Assembly: GCA_016860685.1 (NCBI GenBank)
Contig: BOJX01000029.1
Coordinates: 1 to 33,473, forward strand
Direction of reading: 5' to 3'
DNA length: 33,473 nucleotides
Origin: Planctomycetota bacterium
GTDB taxonomy: Bacteria > Planctomycetota > Phycisphaerae > UBA1845
Shown: positions 15,954-26,200 of the stretch, piece by piece
Layout: each line of letters opens with the position of its first letter
Position numbering within the stretch: the stretch's first letter is position 1
Program-made: the position numbers and the translations under genes
Notes under the pieces: generated by a model
What the model saw: only the letters and a program-made list of their open reading frames with translations
Databases searched by the model: none
What the model was told of the DNA's origin: nothing

Positions 15954-17960
15954 ATGACCCGAGCTTTATCCGCAATCACGTTCGCCACGACCGTGTTGAC
16001 GCTTGCGGGATGCGAGCAGAATGTCCGCAACGACGCCGACCGCCGCGCATACGCGCTGATTCAACAGCGCCAGATCGAAGCGCTCGGAGAAACGCACGAC
16101 GCCGGCATCGACCGCCCCGAGTCCGTCGCCCGCCTCGAGAAAACCTCGGTCGGCGATCCTTACGCTTACGTCCCGCATCCGGTGACGCCGGAACTTCCCG
16201 ACGCCTTCAAGGTCCGGCGTGAAGCTTCCGCCGACGCCGCGACGCCTCCCCCGGAACCCGAAGCCGACCCCGCCGACGAGGAGACGATGACGGCGCCGGC
16301 CGCAGAACCGCCCGTCGACCCGGCGACGCCCGGCGAGGCTTCGACCGCGCCTGCTTCTGATGCGGTGGCGCAGCAACTTCCGGACAACCTGAACGCGCCC
16401 ACGCCCGAAACGGCGGACCCCGACGCGCCCCCGACGGCGCAGGAGGACGTCGTCTCGCAGCCTGGCGCCGCATCGCCCGTCGCCGATCCGCCGACGGCGC
16501 GCCCGCCTTACACGCGGTTTGAGCCCGCGCAGCCGATGCCGATCCCGGAGACCGTCGCCTACGCAATGCGGCACGCCCGCGACCTTCAGACCGCCAAGGA
16601 GGAGCTTTACCTGGCGGCGCTGGATCTCTCGCTGGAGCGACACCTCTGGACACCGCAGTTCGAGGCCGCGATCAGCGCCGAATTCGCCGATTACGGGCAG
16701 GTCCGAGACTTTGACCGGGCGATGACGACGGTGTCCGAGGTGGCGATGCGCCAGCGCCTGCCCCTGGGCGGCGACGTCACCGCTCGCCTGCTGAACACGC
16801 TGATGCGCGATCTGGGCGAGCACATCACCTCGGGCGAAAGCGGACAGTTCATCCTCGAGGCGAACGTACCGCTCTTCCGCGGCGCCGGGCGCGTCGCGCA
16901 GGAATCGCGCTACGCGGCCGAGCGCGCCCTGATCTACGCCGTCCGACAGTACGAACGCTTCCGCCGACAGTTCGTCGTCCAGGTCGCCACCACGTATTTC
17001 GACCTTCAGCAGGCGCAGGCGTCGATCGTCAACGCCGAAGCCACGCGCGAAGCGCTCTGGCTTAACTACCAGCGCGCCCTCAGCTTCCAGCAGCACAACC
17101 AGATGGCGCTTTTCGAGGTGACGCGCGTCGAATCCAGCTTTCGTGCAGCCGAGAGCAACGTGCAGGACGCGCTGGAGGCCTACGAATCCGCGAAGGATCA
17201 ATTCAAAATCCTGATCGGCATGCCGGTCGCGGAGCCCTTTGACGTCGTTCCGCAGGAGGAGGATCCGATCGGACAGTCGATCGAACGCCTCCTGCCGCAG
17301 GTGACGCTCGATCAGGCGGTGGATGCGGCGCGGCGCCACCGGCTGGATCTGCTGACCGAACGCGACCGCATCGGCGACGCTCAGCGCGGGTCGATCGTCG
17401 CCCGCAACAACCTGCTCCCGGACCTGAACCTCTCTGGCAGCCTGGCGCTCTCGACCGACCCGGCGCGGAAGAACTCGGTCTCGTACAACACCGAGCGGGC
17501 GACGTGGCGAGGACTCGTCGAGTTGCGGCTCGACGACCGCATGACCGAGCGCAACGCCTACCGCGAGTCCGTCGTCGCACAACGACGCAGCGAGCGTGAT
17601 TACGTTGAAGCTGAGGAGCGCGTCCGAGCGGAAGTCCGCCGGGCCCTGCGGCGCATCGAGCAAGCCCGCGCCAATCAGGAGATTCAGCGCATCAGCGTCC
17701 GGGCGAACATCGAGCGCTACGAGGGCGCTGACGCGCTCAACAAGGTCGGCCGCGCGACCAACCAGGATCTCGTCGACGCTCAGAACGAACTGCTTGACGC
17801 CCGCAACCGCTTCGCCGCCGCGCAGGCGCAGTACCGCGCCGCAATCCTTGAGTTCCGGCTCGCCACGGACACCCTGCGCATTGACGACGACGGTCAGATC
17901 ATCTTCGAACCGATCCCTCCGGTCGGCGGCGGCGGCGCCCGGGAAGAGGACGGATTTTGA
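15954..17960 (+). CDS. TolC-family outer membrane efflux lipoprotein with long N-terminal linker
   Basis: A lipobox LAGC (Cys20) follows a short signal peptide, so the protein should be lipid-anchored at the outer membrane. Residues about 91-195 are a Pro/Ala/Glu/Asp-rich, probably disordered linker. From about 195 to 650 come two outer-membrane-efflux (OEP) repeats with coiled-coil helices, such as YFDLQQAQASIVNAEATREALW and FRAAESNVQDALEAYESAKDQFK, and the C-terminal repeat with LVDAQNELLDARNRFAAAQ. The trimeric channel would pair with an inner-membrane pump or type I secretion machinery, but none is encoded nearby. At 668 aa it is longer than TolC (about 470 aa) because of the linker. A DUF2007-like gene follows 31 bp downstream. 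Confidence 0.9.
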   Translation: MTRALSAITFATTVLTLAGCEQNVRNDADRRAYALIQQRQIEALGETHDAGIDRPESVARLEKTSVGDPYAYVPHPVTPELPDAFKVRREASADAATPPPEPEADPADEETMTAPAAEPPVDPATPGEASTAPASDAVAQQLPDNLNAPTPETADPDAPPTAQEDVVSQPGAASPVADPPTARPPYTRFEPAQPMPIPETVAYAMRHARDLQTAKEELYLAALDLSLERHLWTPQFEAAISAEFADYGQVRDFDRAMTTVSEVAMRQRLPLGGDVTARLLNTLMRDLGEHITSGESGQFILEANVPLFRGAGRVAQESRYAAERALIYAVRQYERFRRQFVVQVATTYFDLQQAQASIVNAEATREALWLNYQRALSFQQHNQMALFEVTRVESSFRAAESNVQDALEAYESAKDQFKILIGMPVAEPFDVVPQEEDPIGQSIERLLPQVTLDQAVDAARRHRLDLLTERDRIGDAQRGSIVARNNLLPDLNLSGSLALSTDPARKNSVSYNTERATWRGLVELRLDDRMTERNAYRESVVAQRRSERDYVEAEERVRAEVRRALRRIEQARANQEIQRISVRANIERYEGADALNKVGRATNQDLVDAQNELLDARNRFAAAQAQYRAAILEFRLATDTLRIDDDGQIIFEPIPPVGGGGAREEDGF

Positions 17961-17991
17961 CCCGTCCGGCGGGCGACGGCACACTGCCCGC

Positions 17992-18213
17992 ATGACGCGC
18001 GTGTACGCCTCAAACGATCCGTCCCTGCTTGCGATGCTTCAGATGCGCCTCGACGAAGCCGGTATCCGCAGCGCCGTGTTCAATCAGCCTCTCGCCAGTG
18101 TCGTCGGCGAGGTGGCCTTCAACATTGCCGTCCCGGAGATCTGGGTGCCGAAAGAGGACGCCGACCGCGCTCGGCTGATCGTCGAGGCGTTCGAGCACGA
18201 GCTTTCAGGTTGA
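17992..18213 (+). CDS. Small DUF2007-like protein
   Basis: The 73-aa product starts MTRVYASNDPSLLAMLQMRL and contains EAGIRSAVFNQ and VPEIWVPKEDADRARLIVEAFE. This is the layout of DUF2007 (putative signal-transducing) proteins: a short beta-alpha-beta fold ending in an ED-ARxL helix. The ATG at 17992 is 31 bp after the TolC-like stop, so the two may be co-transcribed. Its last 95 bp overlap the 3' end of mutM in the antisense direction. The function of the family is unknown. Confidence 0.8.
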   Translation: MTRVYASNDPSLLAMLQMRLDEAGIRSAVFNQPLASVVGEVAFNIAVPEIWVPKEDADRARLIVEAFEHELSG

Positions 18214-19042
18214 CGACGGCCTGCGGAGCGGGCTGACAACGCGGGCACAGGTGCGTCGAGCGCCCCGCCGCCACGAGGCGTGCAATGACCGCTCCGCAGT
18301 TCGGACAGGGTTCGCCCGTCTTCTGGTAGACCCGATGAAACCGCTGAAAGTCGCCCTCCGACCCGTCAGCGCGGCGGTAGTCGCTGAGCGTTGAGCCGTT
18401 GCAGCGGATCGCGCGACGGAGAACCTTCTTGATCGACGCCAGCAGCCTCCGCGCCTCGTCATCTCCGAGCGTGTCCGTCCGCCGTAGCGGGTGAACGCCG
18501 GCGTCGAAAAGCGCCTCGTCCGCGTAGATGTTGCCCAGCCCCGCGATGATGGATTGATCGAGCAACGCGGCTTTGACCTGCCGCCGCGAACGCCGCAGGA
18601 TCGCGCGGAAGTCTTTGAGCGGCAACTCGAGCGGTTCAGGTCCGATCTTGCCGAAGAAGCGTCCTTGCCCCGTCGTGGCGTTCTCGAGAAACCAGATCCC
18701 GCCGAAACGCCGCGGGTCGCGGAAGCGCAGCTCCTCGTCTCCGCCGTCGAGGCGGATGCGCACATGCGTGTGCTTTTCCACCGGGGCGGCTGCCGCCGCC
18801 AACGTCAGCCGGCCGCTCATCCCGAGGTGAAACGCGAGCACGCCGCCCTCCAGTTCGATCTGGATCCGCTTCGCCTGCCGCGTCACCGCGCGAACCTCGC
18901 GCCCGGGCAGCACGTCCTCAAGGGCATGCGGACCTCCGCGGACGATATCGCGCCGCGCCATCTCGACCTCACGCACATGCCGCCCCGTCAACGCGGAACT
19001 CAACTGGCGCACGATGCTCTCCACCTCGGGAAGTTCAGGCAT
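18119..19042 (-). CDS. mutM: Formamidopyrimidine-DNA glycosylase
   Basis: This enzyme excises 8-oxoguanine and ring-opened purines and cleaves the strand by beta/delta elimination. The catalytic Pro2-Glu3 are at the start (MPELPEVE), with Lys58, Asn171 in GLGNIYADE, Arg261 in the zinc-finger hairpin, and zinc ligands Cys246, Cys249, Cys266 and Cys269. The first ~270 residues match the family length exactly. A basic tail of 37 residues then follows (ending RSPGRQC), beyond the finger. The start overlaps the murJ stop by 8 bp, so the two are translationally coupled. The tail region overlaps the DUF2007-like gene on the other strand. Confidence 0.96.
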   Translation of the reverse strand: MPELPEVESIVRQLSSALTGRHVREVEMARRDIVRGGPHALEDVLPGREVRAVTRQAKRIQIELEGGVLAFHLGMSGRLTLAAAAAPVEKHTHVRIRLDGGDEELRFRDPRRFGGIWFLENATTGQGRFFGKIGPEPLELPLKDFRAILRRSRRQVKAALLDQSIIAGLGNIYADEALFDAGVHPLRRTDTLGDDEARRLLASIKKVLRRAIRCNGSTLSDYRRADGSEGDFQRFHRVYQKTGEPCPNCGAVIARLVAAGRSTHLCPRCQPAPQAVVNLKARARTPRRSAERGRRPLSAPRSPGRQC

Positions 19043-20636
19043 GATCCGCTTCCTCCCTCGTGCCGCTTCGATCCCGGACTGGCGCCGCGCCGTCGCGGGA
19101 GAGGAGCATGCTCATCTCGTCGATCCGAAACAGCAGACCGCAGGCCGCATAACCCGTCAAACCCACGAAGACCAGGCACCCCAGTTCGACCGCATCCCAG
19201 CGAGACACGATCCGCCACGCTCCCTCGAGTCGTGGCACCAGCAGCAGCCCCGCCGACATCACCCCGGTTGCGCCTAACTGCCTTGCCGTACTGCGAAGGA
19301 TCGGGCGCCAGCGAACCTCCGGAAGCCGCCGGCGCAGGCGCTGCGCGAGGAGCACAACCTGAAGACTCGCGGTGACCGCGGTCGCCAACGCGATGCCGCG
19401 TTCCTGAAGCGGCGTCAGAACCAGCAAGGTGCCGAGCACGAGATTTAACCCGACCACCATCGCCGCAATCCGCATCGGCGTCGCGCTGTCCTTCAAGGCG
19501 TAAAAGGCGCGGACGATGACGTGCAGCGCGCCGTAAGCGGGGATCCCGATCGCGTAACAAACGACCACACCGGCGACGCGCGCCGTGTCATCGCGCCCGA
19601 ATGCGCCGCGCTCGAACAAGGTCCGCACGATCGGTTCGGCAATGACGATCATCCCCGCAGCCGACGGCAGCGAGATGAACATCGACAGCCTCATGCCGCG
19701 CGAAAACACCTCCGCCAGTCCCGCCCCGTCGTCCGCCGCCGCCCGCGTTGACATCACCGGGAACACGGCCGTGGCAAGCGCAATCCCGAAAACACCGAGC
19801 GGAAGCTGATACAAATACTGCGCGTACCCGAGGACGGCTGGACCGACGCGCTCCCCGACCTCGTTCGTCACCGCCAGATACGCGATCAGGTAATCCGCGA
19901 CAGAACTGACCTGCACCGTCGAAAGCCCGAGAATCATCGGACCCATCATCGAGAAGACCCGGCGCACGGCTTCGGAGCGAGTATCCCAGACCAGCCGCGG
20001 CGTGAACCCGACGCGCTGAAGTGCCGCAAGCTGCCAGAACACCTGCACAACACCGGAAACCAACGTCGCTCCGCACACGACGGTCATTAACTCGAAATCC
20101 GCAAGCCCCAACCCGCGCGCCCCGGTCAGCGCTCCGGCGATCAACGCAAGATTCATGATCACCGGCGCCGCCGCAGGTGAGGCGAAATGCCCCCGGACGT
20201 TGAGCACGCCCCCCGCCGTGGCCGTCACGCAGATCAGCAGCATGTAAGGCAGGAGCATCGCCGTCAGCTTCAGCGCGGGCTCGGGAGTCCGGCGCATCGC
20301 GATCGCCAGGGCGACCTCCGCAAGGATCGTCAGGACGGTCAGCGCCGCCGTCAGAAGGACGAGGATCGCGCCACTGAGACGCCGTCCGGCCTCGTCGCCC
20401 TCCCGATGAATCACGTCTGTCAGCACCGGTACAAGCGACGACGACAGCGCGCCCTCGCCGAAAAGACGCCGCGCCACGTTGGGGATCATGAACGCAACCC
20501 GGAACGCCGAGAGCACGGGGCCGGCGCTGAAGAAATGCGCGAACGTCATCTCGCGCGCCAGTCCGACGAGGCGTGAGCCCAGCGTCAGCAGCGCGATGAC
20601 CCGCGTGGTTCCGACAATGCGGCGGAAATCTGACAC
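19035..20636 (-). CDS. murJ: Lipid II flippase MurJ (MviN)
   Basis: MurJ moves lipid II across the inner membrane for peptidoglycan synthesis. The 533-aa protein has about 14 hydrophobic segments and the characteristic start RLVGLAREMTFAHFFSAGPV, followed by AFMIPNVARRLFGEGALSSSLVPVL. Arginines in this first part correspond to the substrate-cavity residues of E. coli MurJ. The start is a GTG at 20636 with no clear Shine-Dalgarno. mutM follows with an 8-bp overlap. Its presence indicates peptidoglycan synthesis, consistent with current views of planctomycete walls. Confidence 0.95.
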   Translation of the reverse strand: MSDFRRIVGTTRVIALLTLGSRLVGLAREMTFAHFFSAGPVLSAFRVAFMIPNVARRLFGEGALSSSLVPVLTDVIHREGDEAGRRLSGAILVLLTAALTVLTILAEVALAIAMRRTPEPALKLTAMLLPYMLLICVTATAGGVLNVRGHFASPAAAPVIMNLALIAGALTGARGLGLADFELMTVVCGATLVSGVVQVFWQLAALQRVGFTPRLVWDTRSEAVRRVFSMMGPMILGLSTVQVSSVADYLIAYLAVTNEVGERVGPAVLGYAQYLYQLPLGVFGIALATAVFPVMSTRAAADDGAGLAEVFSRGMRLSMFISLPSAAGMIVIAEPIVRTLFERGAFGRDDTARVAGVVVCYAIGIPAYGALHVIVRAFYALKDSATPMRIAAMVVGLNLVLGTLLVLTPLQERGIALATAVTASLQVVLLAQRLRRRLPEVRWRPILRSTARQLGATGVMSAGLLLVPRLEGAWRIVSRWDAVELGCLVFVGLTGYAACGLLFRIDEMSMLLSRDGAAPVRDRSGTREEADHA

Positions 20637-20850
20637 GCCGCGAGTTTAAGCGGTCCAGCGTCGTCGTGCGACACGAACCGCCTCGGACCTCGCGCCGCGC
20701 AATACCCGCGCAACGGCGACGCAACACCCGCGTATCAAGCCGACGCTCACAAGGATGTCGTTACCGACTCATTACGCCTCCCCGCCGGAATGTGGGTTAT
20801 GTTGACGATGGGTGCGATCCAAGCAGGTTCAGTTTTAAAAGGAGAAACGC

Positions 20851-23172
20851 ATGAGCGCAGGTCGGATCGGATTCTCGTTCAGCACGACACTCGTTGCGGC
20901 GACGCTCGCCACGGCGCCCCTCGCGTCAGCACAGACGGTCGCTCAGGGATCAACGCGGCCTTGGGCGGGCAACACCGTCATCCCGCAAAGCCGCGCCTAC
21001 TGCACCGGCGCGCACGAGGCGCTGGGGATTGAGAAGGTGGACGCAAAGATCGATGTCGTCGAGCAGGTCGCCACCACGGTGCTCGACGTGCATCTGGTGA
21101 ACGAGACGGGACGCCGGATCGAAGCGGAGTTGCTCGTTCCCGTGCCCGAGGGCGCAGCGGTCCGGGGCTTCGCCTTCGACGGGGCGTCCCCGGAGGCGTC
21201 GGCCGTCCTGCTGCCGGCGGACGACGCGCGACGGATGTACGAGCGGATCGTCGCGGACGTTCGAGACCCGGCGATCCTCGAGTTCGTCGGGTTGAACCTC
21301 GTGCGGTCCAGCGTGTTTCCGGTTGAGGCCGGTGGGCGTCAGCGCGTGCGCCTGACCTACGAGCAGGTGCTCCCGGCGGACGGCGATCGCGTGGACTACG
21401 TCCTGCCGCGATCCGAGTCGCTCGGGCAGCAGATTCCGTGGTCCGTTGAAATGCAGATTCGCACCCGCCGCCCGCTCTGCACGGCGTACTCGCCCAGCCA
21501 TCCGGTTCGGACGCAGCGGAATGCGGACGGGCGATACTTCGTCAGTCTGGCGCCCGGAGCTTCGACGGAACCCGGCTCATTCCGACTTTCCTACCTGCTG
21601 GGCGGAGATTTGTCCGCCTCGCTGCTGGCGTACCCCGATAGCGACGGCAAGGACGGATATTTCTTGCTTCTTGCCGGCGTTCCCGCGCGCGGCGGCGGAG
21701 TCGAGACCGGAGTGAAACGGGAGATGACGATCGTCCTGGACCGCTCCGGAAGCATGCGCGGCGGCAAGATCGAGCAGGCGAAGGAAGCCGCCCGGCAGAT
21801 CATCGGAGCGCTCGGCGAAGGCGAGACCTTCAACCTCCTTGTTTACTCGGATTCGGTGATCTCGTTCGCCCCCGTCCCGGTCGCAAAATCCGCAGAATCC
21901 GTAAAAAAGGCTTGCGAATTCCTCGACGGGGTGCAAGCCGTCGGCGGAACCAACATTCATGATGCCCTGCTGGAGTCGCTGCGACAACCGGCGGCGCCGG
22001 GCATGCTGCCGCTGGTGCTCTTTCTCACAGACGGATTGGCCACCGTCGGTCAGACCGCGGAGAGCGCGATCCGTGACGTGGTCGTCAAGGCCAACCCTCA
22101 TCATCGCCGGGTCTTCACGTTCGGCGTCGGATATGACGTGAACGCTCCGCTGCTTCAGAAAGTCGCCGCGGACACCCGGGCGACTTCGACGTTCGTGCAG
22201 CCGGACGAAGACGTGGAAATCAAGGTCGCGGAGGTTTACCGGCGTCTTCAAGGCCCGGTCCTCACCGACGCCGTCCTGACCGCCTCCGCGGCCAGCGGCG
22301 CCTCCGGTGCGGTTGTCGCGGACCTCCTCCCCGACCGTCTTCCCGATCTTTTTGACGGGGATCAGCTCGTTCTCCTTGGCCGCTATCTTGGCGACGAACC
22401 GCTTCGGTTCCGCCTGGCCGGACAGCACTTCGGAAACCCGCGGACGTTCGACTTCACCTTCGCGTTGGACAAGGCGACCACGAAGAACAGCTTCGTCCCG
22501 CGGTTGTGGGCGACCCGCCGCGTGGCGCAGCTTGCAGATGCAATCCGGCAGCTCGGCGGCGACCCCGGCGCCGTCGCTGCATTGAACCAGAACCCGCGCA
22601 CCCGGGAACTGGTGGACGAAATCGTCCGGCTCTCGACTGAGTTCGGCGTCCTGACGGAGTACACGGCGTTCCTCGCCGAGGAGGGGACGGACTTGTCGAA
22701 GCGCGACGCCCTGCACGCGTCCGCCGCGCAAGTGCTTCAGGAGCGGGCGGCCGGCGTGCGCAGCGGAATCAGTGCGGTGAATCAGGCGGAGAATTACAAC
22801 GCCCAGGTGATGCAGTCGTGCTCGAACTACTCGAACCGGTTCTGGGACGCGAGCATGAACCGCGTCGAGATCGCCGCCGTCCAGCAGGTCAACGACCGGG
22901 CGTTCTTCCAGCGCGGCGGGACGTGGGTGGACAGCCGGATCGCGCAGCGCGTCGCCGGCGCTGAACCGAAGCGCGTTGTGACGTTCGGCTCACCCGAGTA
23001 TTTCTCGCTGCTGACGAAGCTCACCGCCCAGAACCGTCAGGGCTGCGCGTCGCTCAAAGGCGACATCCTGATCGAAGTTGACGGCGAAGCGGTGCTGATT
23101 CAGGCGCCGAAGGCGACGGTTTCGGGCGCAGCACAAGGCGGTCCGACTCTCGCTCCGTCCGATGGCTGCTGA
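20851..23172 (+). CDS. Secreted VIT and von Willebrand factor A domain protein
   Basis: A signal peptide (about residues 1-27, ending ASA-QT) leads into a VIT domain (about 50-180, with VDAKIDVVEQVATTVLDVHL and RMYERIVADVRDPAILEF). A vWA domain follows (about 290-470) with the metal-site motif DRSGSMRGGKI near 297 and LFLTDGLATVG. A C-terminal part of about 300 residues contains NQNPRTRELVDEIVRLSTEFGVLTEYTAFL, a stretch common to VIT/vWA proteins. The arrangement is that of bacterial inter-alpha-trypsin-inhibitor-heavy-chain-like proteins, thought to bind ligands outside the cell. No sortase signal or C-terminal anchor is seen. AAAAGGAG precedes the ATG by 6 nt. A converging secretin gene lies beyond a strong terminator hairpin. 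Confidence 0.92.
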   Translation: MSAGRIGFSFSTTLVAATLATAPLASAQTVAQGSTRPWAGNTVIPQSRAYCTGAHEALGIEKVDAKIDVVEQVATTVLDVHLVNETGRRIEAELLVPVPEGAAVRGFAFDGASPEASAVLLPADDARRMYERIVADVRDPAILEFVGLNLVRSSVFPVEAGGRQRVRLTYEQVLPADGDRVDYVLPRSESLGQQIPWSVEMQIRTRRPLCTAYSPSHPVRTQRNADGRYFVSLAPGASTEPGSFRLSYLLGGDLSASLLAYPDSDGKDGYFLLLAGVPARGGGVETGVKREMTIVLDRSGSMRGGKIEQAKEAARQIIGALGEGETFNLLVYSDSVISFAPVPVAKSAESVKKACEFLDGVQAVGGTNIHDALLESLRQPAAPGMLPLVLFLTDGLATVGQTAESAIRDVVVKANPHHRRVFTFGVGYDVNAPLLQKVAADTRATSTFVQPDEDVEIKVAEVYRRLQGPVLTDAVLTASAASGASGAVVADLLPDRLPDLFDGDQLVLLGRYLGDEPLRFRLAGQHFGNPRTFDFTFALDKATTKNSFVPRLWATRRVAQLADAIRQLGGDPGAVAALNQNPRTRELVDEIVRLSTEFGVLTEYTAFLAEEGTDLSKRDALHASAAQVLQERAAGVRSGISAVNQAENYNAQVMQSCSNYSNRFWDASMNRVEIAAVQQVNDRAFFQRGGTWVDSRIAQRVAGAEPKRVVTFGSPEYFSLLTKLTAQNRQGCASLKGDILIEVDGEAVLIQAPKATVSGAAQGGPTLAPSDGC

Positions 23173-23197
23173 TCTGGCGCTCGTAGACGCAGAAGAA

Positions 23198-23231
23198 CCG
23201 CCCCGTCTCGGGTTACCCTGAGACGGGGCGG
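23198..23231. terminator. Strong hairpin between convergent genes
   Basis: CCGCCCCGTCTC (23198-23209) pairs perfectly with GAGACGGGGCGG (23220-23231), and the loop contains a further GGG-TTA-CCC pairing. It stands 26 bp after the VIT/vWA stop and 39 bp from the secretin stop. There is no long T-run, but symmetry and position suggest that it ends transcription from both sides. Confidence 0.7.
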
Positions 23232-23269
23232 CGTCCTTCGAAGCTTTCTTCTCACCAGAAACGAGGGAA

Positions 23270-26200
23270 TTATCCGCGTCCGCCCGGAAGCGGAAACGCC
23301 AACTGCTCCTGCTCGCTGGGGATGATGATCTTCGGTTTGATGAGGATCAGCAGCACCTGCTCGTCCTTGACCATCGAACGCGAGGAGTAAAGGCGCTTCA
23401 GCAGCGGGATTTTCGAGAGCACCGGGACGCCGGCGTCCACTTCGATCTCCGTCGCTAGCTTCTGCCCGCCGATCAACAGCGTTCCCCCGTCCGGAACGTT
23501 GACCGTGGTGTTGAGCACCTGACGTGTTACGCTCGGAAGTTGAACGAAGCCGGCCCCGGATTCGAGGTTCGCCCCGGCGAACTGGAACGTCTCCAACGCG
23601 TTCAAGCGGCCCACGCCCGGACGCAGCGTCATCGTCACGTAACGGCGGTCCGCCGAAACCGTCGCCTGCACGTCCAGCACGGCGCCTTCGTTCACCGTCT
23701 GCGTCTGCGGCGCCTGCGCCGCCGCTCCACCGGCGACAACCGGCTGAAGCTGGCTGACGAAGGCGTGAGACGTCACCACCGCAACCCACGACCGCTGTCC
23801 GTTAGTGAGCACCAGCTTCGGGGCGGTCAGCAGGGATGTGCGGGCGTTCGCCTGCGTCGCGCGGATCAGGAAGTCCACCTGAATGTTGTCCAGGAACGAT
23901 CCGAAGATCGACAAGCCCTGGATGTCGCGGCCCGCGAACGTGCCCGGGATGGCGCTGGCAAGGCTCGTCGGGTTCGTGATGTCCAGTAATCCGGATTCGC
24001 TCGGGACCGGCGTCATGTTCTTCCCGCCGACCAACCCGCCTCCGCTGCGCGCGGGCACGAGCGCCGGGTTCGTGAAAGGCTGTTCCGGATCGCCCGACGT
24101 GTTCGCCATCGGATTGCCGCCGCCGGGGACGTTCGGCAGGAAACCGTAGCGTGAGAACTGTCGCGGCAGGAGCAACCGGCTGCCGAGCGCCGGGTCGCTG
24201 GCGATCGCGCCGTCCTGGTTGCGGATGAAGTCGAACCCGGCGTTGCCCGCGTTGAGCACGAGGTCGAGGTCGATGCCGAATTCCTCGAGGAAGTTGCTCT
24301 GCACGGTCAGGAAGCGGGCTTCAACCGCCACCTGCACCGAGCGCTGCTCGCGGAGTTTGTCCAGCAGGTTGCTGACGCGCTCCTGCGCCGCGGAATTCTG
24401 CGTGACGACGAGCTGACCGTTGAACTCGGTGATCGTCCCGATCGAGCCGTTGCGCTCGCGCCAGCTTTCCGGAGCGATCTGATCCTGAATCAGGTTGATC
24501 AGTTCAAGAACCCGAACCTCGCGCGCGTCGTCCGGGAGCGGCGCATCACCCGTCGGCGCCCCTCCCCACCAGACTTTCTGATCCTGCCGCAGTTGGTCCA
24601 CGTTCAGCCCGTTCGAGTCGATGTAGCCGACCGTCGGCGCCTGTCCGAACTGCGGGATGTCGGAAAGCAGATCTTCGATCGGGTATGCGACCTGGTAGAC
24701 ATTCTCATGATCGAGCCAGTGCTGCGTGGCGACGGTCAGAACACCGTCCTGTACTACGTAGCCGAGATCCGCCCCGACGCCCTCCACCTGGTTGAGCGTC
24801 ATGCTCAACGCCTTCTTGAGCGTCACTTCCTGCGGCATCTTCAGCGTGATCGGCGTCGCCGGGTCGATGCCGGCGGCCTGCACGTCCTTCCAGTTCACCT
24901 CAATGTTGACCTGATAAGCGTCGGCGAAGCGCTCCATCGCCTCGCGGAAGGGGACGGCGTCGAAGTCCAGAGGCACCATCGTCCGATCCAGCTTGCCCAG
25001 CAGCATCGCGTCCAGCGGTCCGGTGCTGCCTTTCTGCCGCTCCGGACGAGAGATAACCTCCAGCCAGTTCTTCGGATAATTGAGTTCCTGCTGCCAGTTG
25101 ATCGGAATCTTCGAGTCTTCGACGTCGATCAGGATCTCCCGATCGGCTTCACCAAGCTTGTACCGGCTTTGCCGCGTGCGCCGCGCCGCCCAGTGATCCT
25201 TGTACTCCTCCAGCGCCCACTCCGCCCCCTGATTGCGCGGATCAATGACGAGAATCTGCTCGAGGACACGGATCGCGGACTCGTAATCCCCGTCCTTCAC
25301 ATGCGCTCGGGCCTGGGCGAAAAGCGAGTCCACCGTCGCGCGGCGCTTGCTTTCCTGCTCGCGCTGGCGAAGGTTGCGCTGCTCCTCGACCTCCCGGCGA
25401 ATCCGCTCGACCTCGCGCCAGTGAAACTCGCGTTCCCGGTCGTTGATCAGCCGCTCGAGCGCCTCCACGTCTGCGCGAAGCGTCTCATACAGGCTGAGCG
25501 GCTCGGCGAACTGGCGCCCGGACTCGACCACCTGGCGGGCGCGGGCGAACACCTGCCGCGCCTCCTCGAACGCTTCGCTCGCCACGAGGCGGTTGATCTG
25601 CGCCTTCAGCTCGGCGTAGAGAAACTCAGTGCGCTGCCAGTTGATCTGCGCGTCGCGCCGGATCTGGTCGGGAAGCGACATCGCCCGGTCGCCGGAGACG
25701 TTCTGACGATGCTGGTCAATACGCACCAGCCCCGCCGTCGCCTCAGGATGCCCCGGAATGTGGCTCAGAGCCTGCATGTAGAGCTTCTCCGCCTCGTCGT
25801 AATTTCCGGTCGCGACCTGCTCGTCGCCCTGCCTCGTGAGAGAAGCCGCCTGCTCGATGTCCTGCGCCGCGGGCATCGCCGGCGCTGAGGTCGCCTCCTC
25901 GCCCGGCTGCGAAGCTGCGTTCAACTCCCGCAGCCTCGATTCCGCCGCCGCCTTCACCTCTTTGTGCGCATACTTGTTCTCAAGGACGCGCTGAAGGAGT
26001 TCGGTCGCGCGGGCGTGGTCATTCTCCTTCGCCGCGGTCTCGGCGTCCTCGATGTCGCGCAGCGCCCGCTCCGACATCGTCGCCGCCACGTCCGACTGCG
26101 TCAGGTACTCCTGCCGCCGCGCCCGCTCCTCATCTGTGAGCTGGTTCGGGTCGATGCCCAGGAGAATCTCCTTCGCCTGAACATAATGACCCTGATCAAA

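Noticed and set aside
15966-17993. A 675-codon open frame antisense to the TolC-like gene
   Set aside because: GC-rich DNA gives long antisense frames. This one lacks recognisable domains, while the plus strand has a lipobox and clear OEP repeats.
20798-20807. TTATGTTGACG as promoter of the VIT/vWA gene
   Set aside because: The -10-like and -35-like parts overlap and neither has a partner at proper spacing, so no promoter is claimed.
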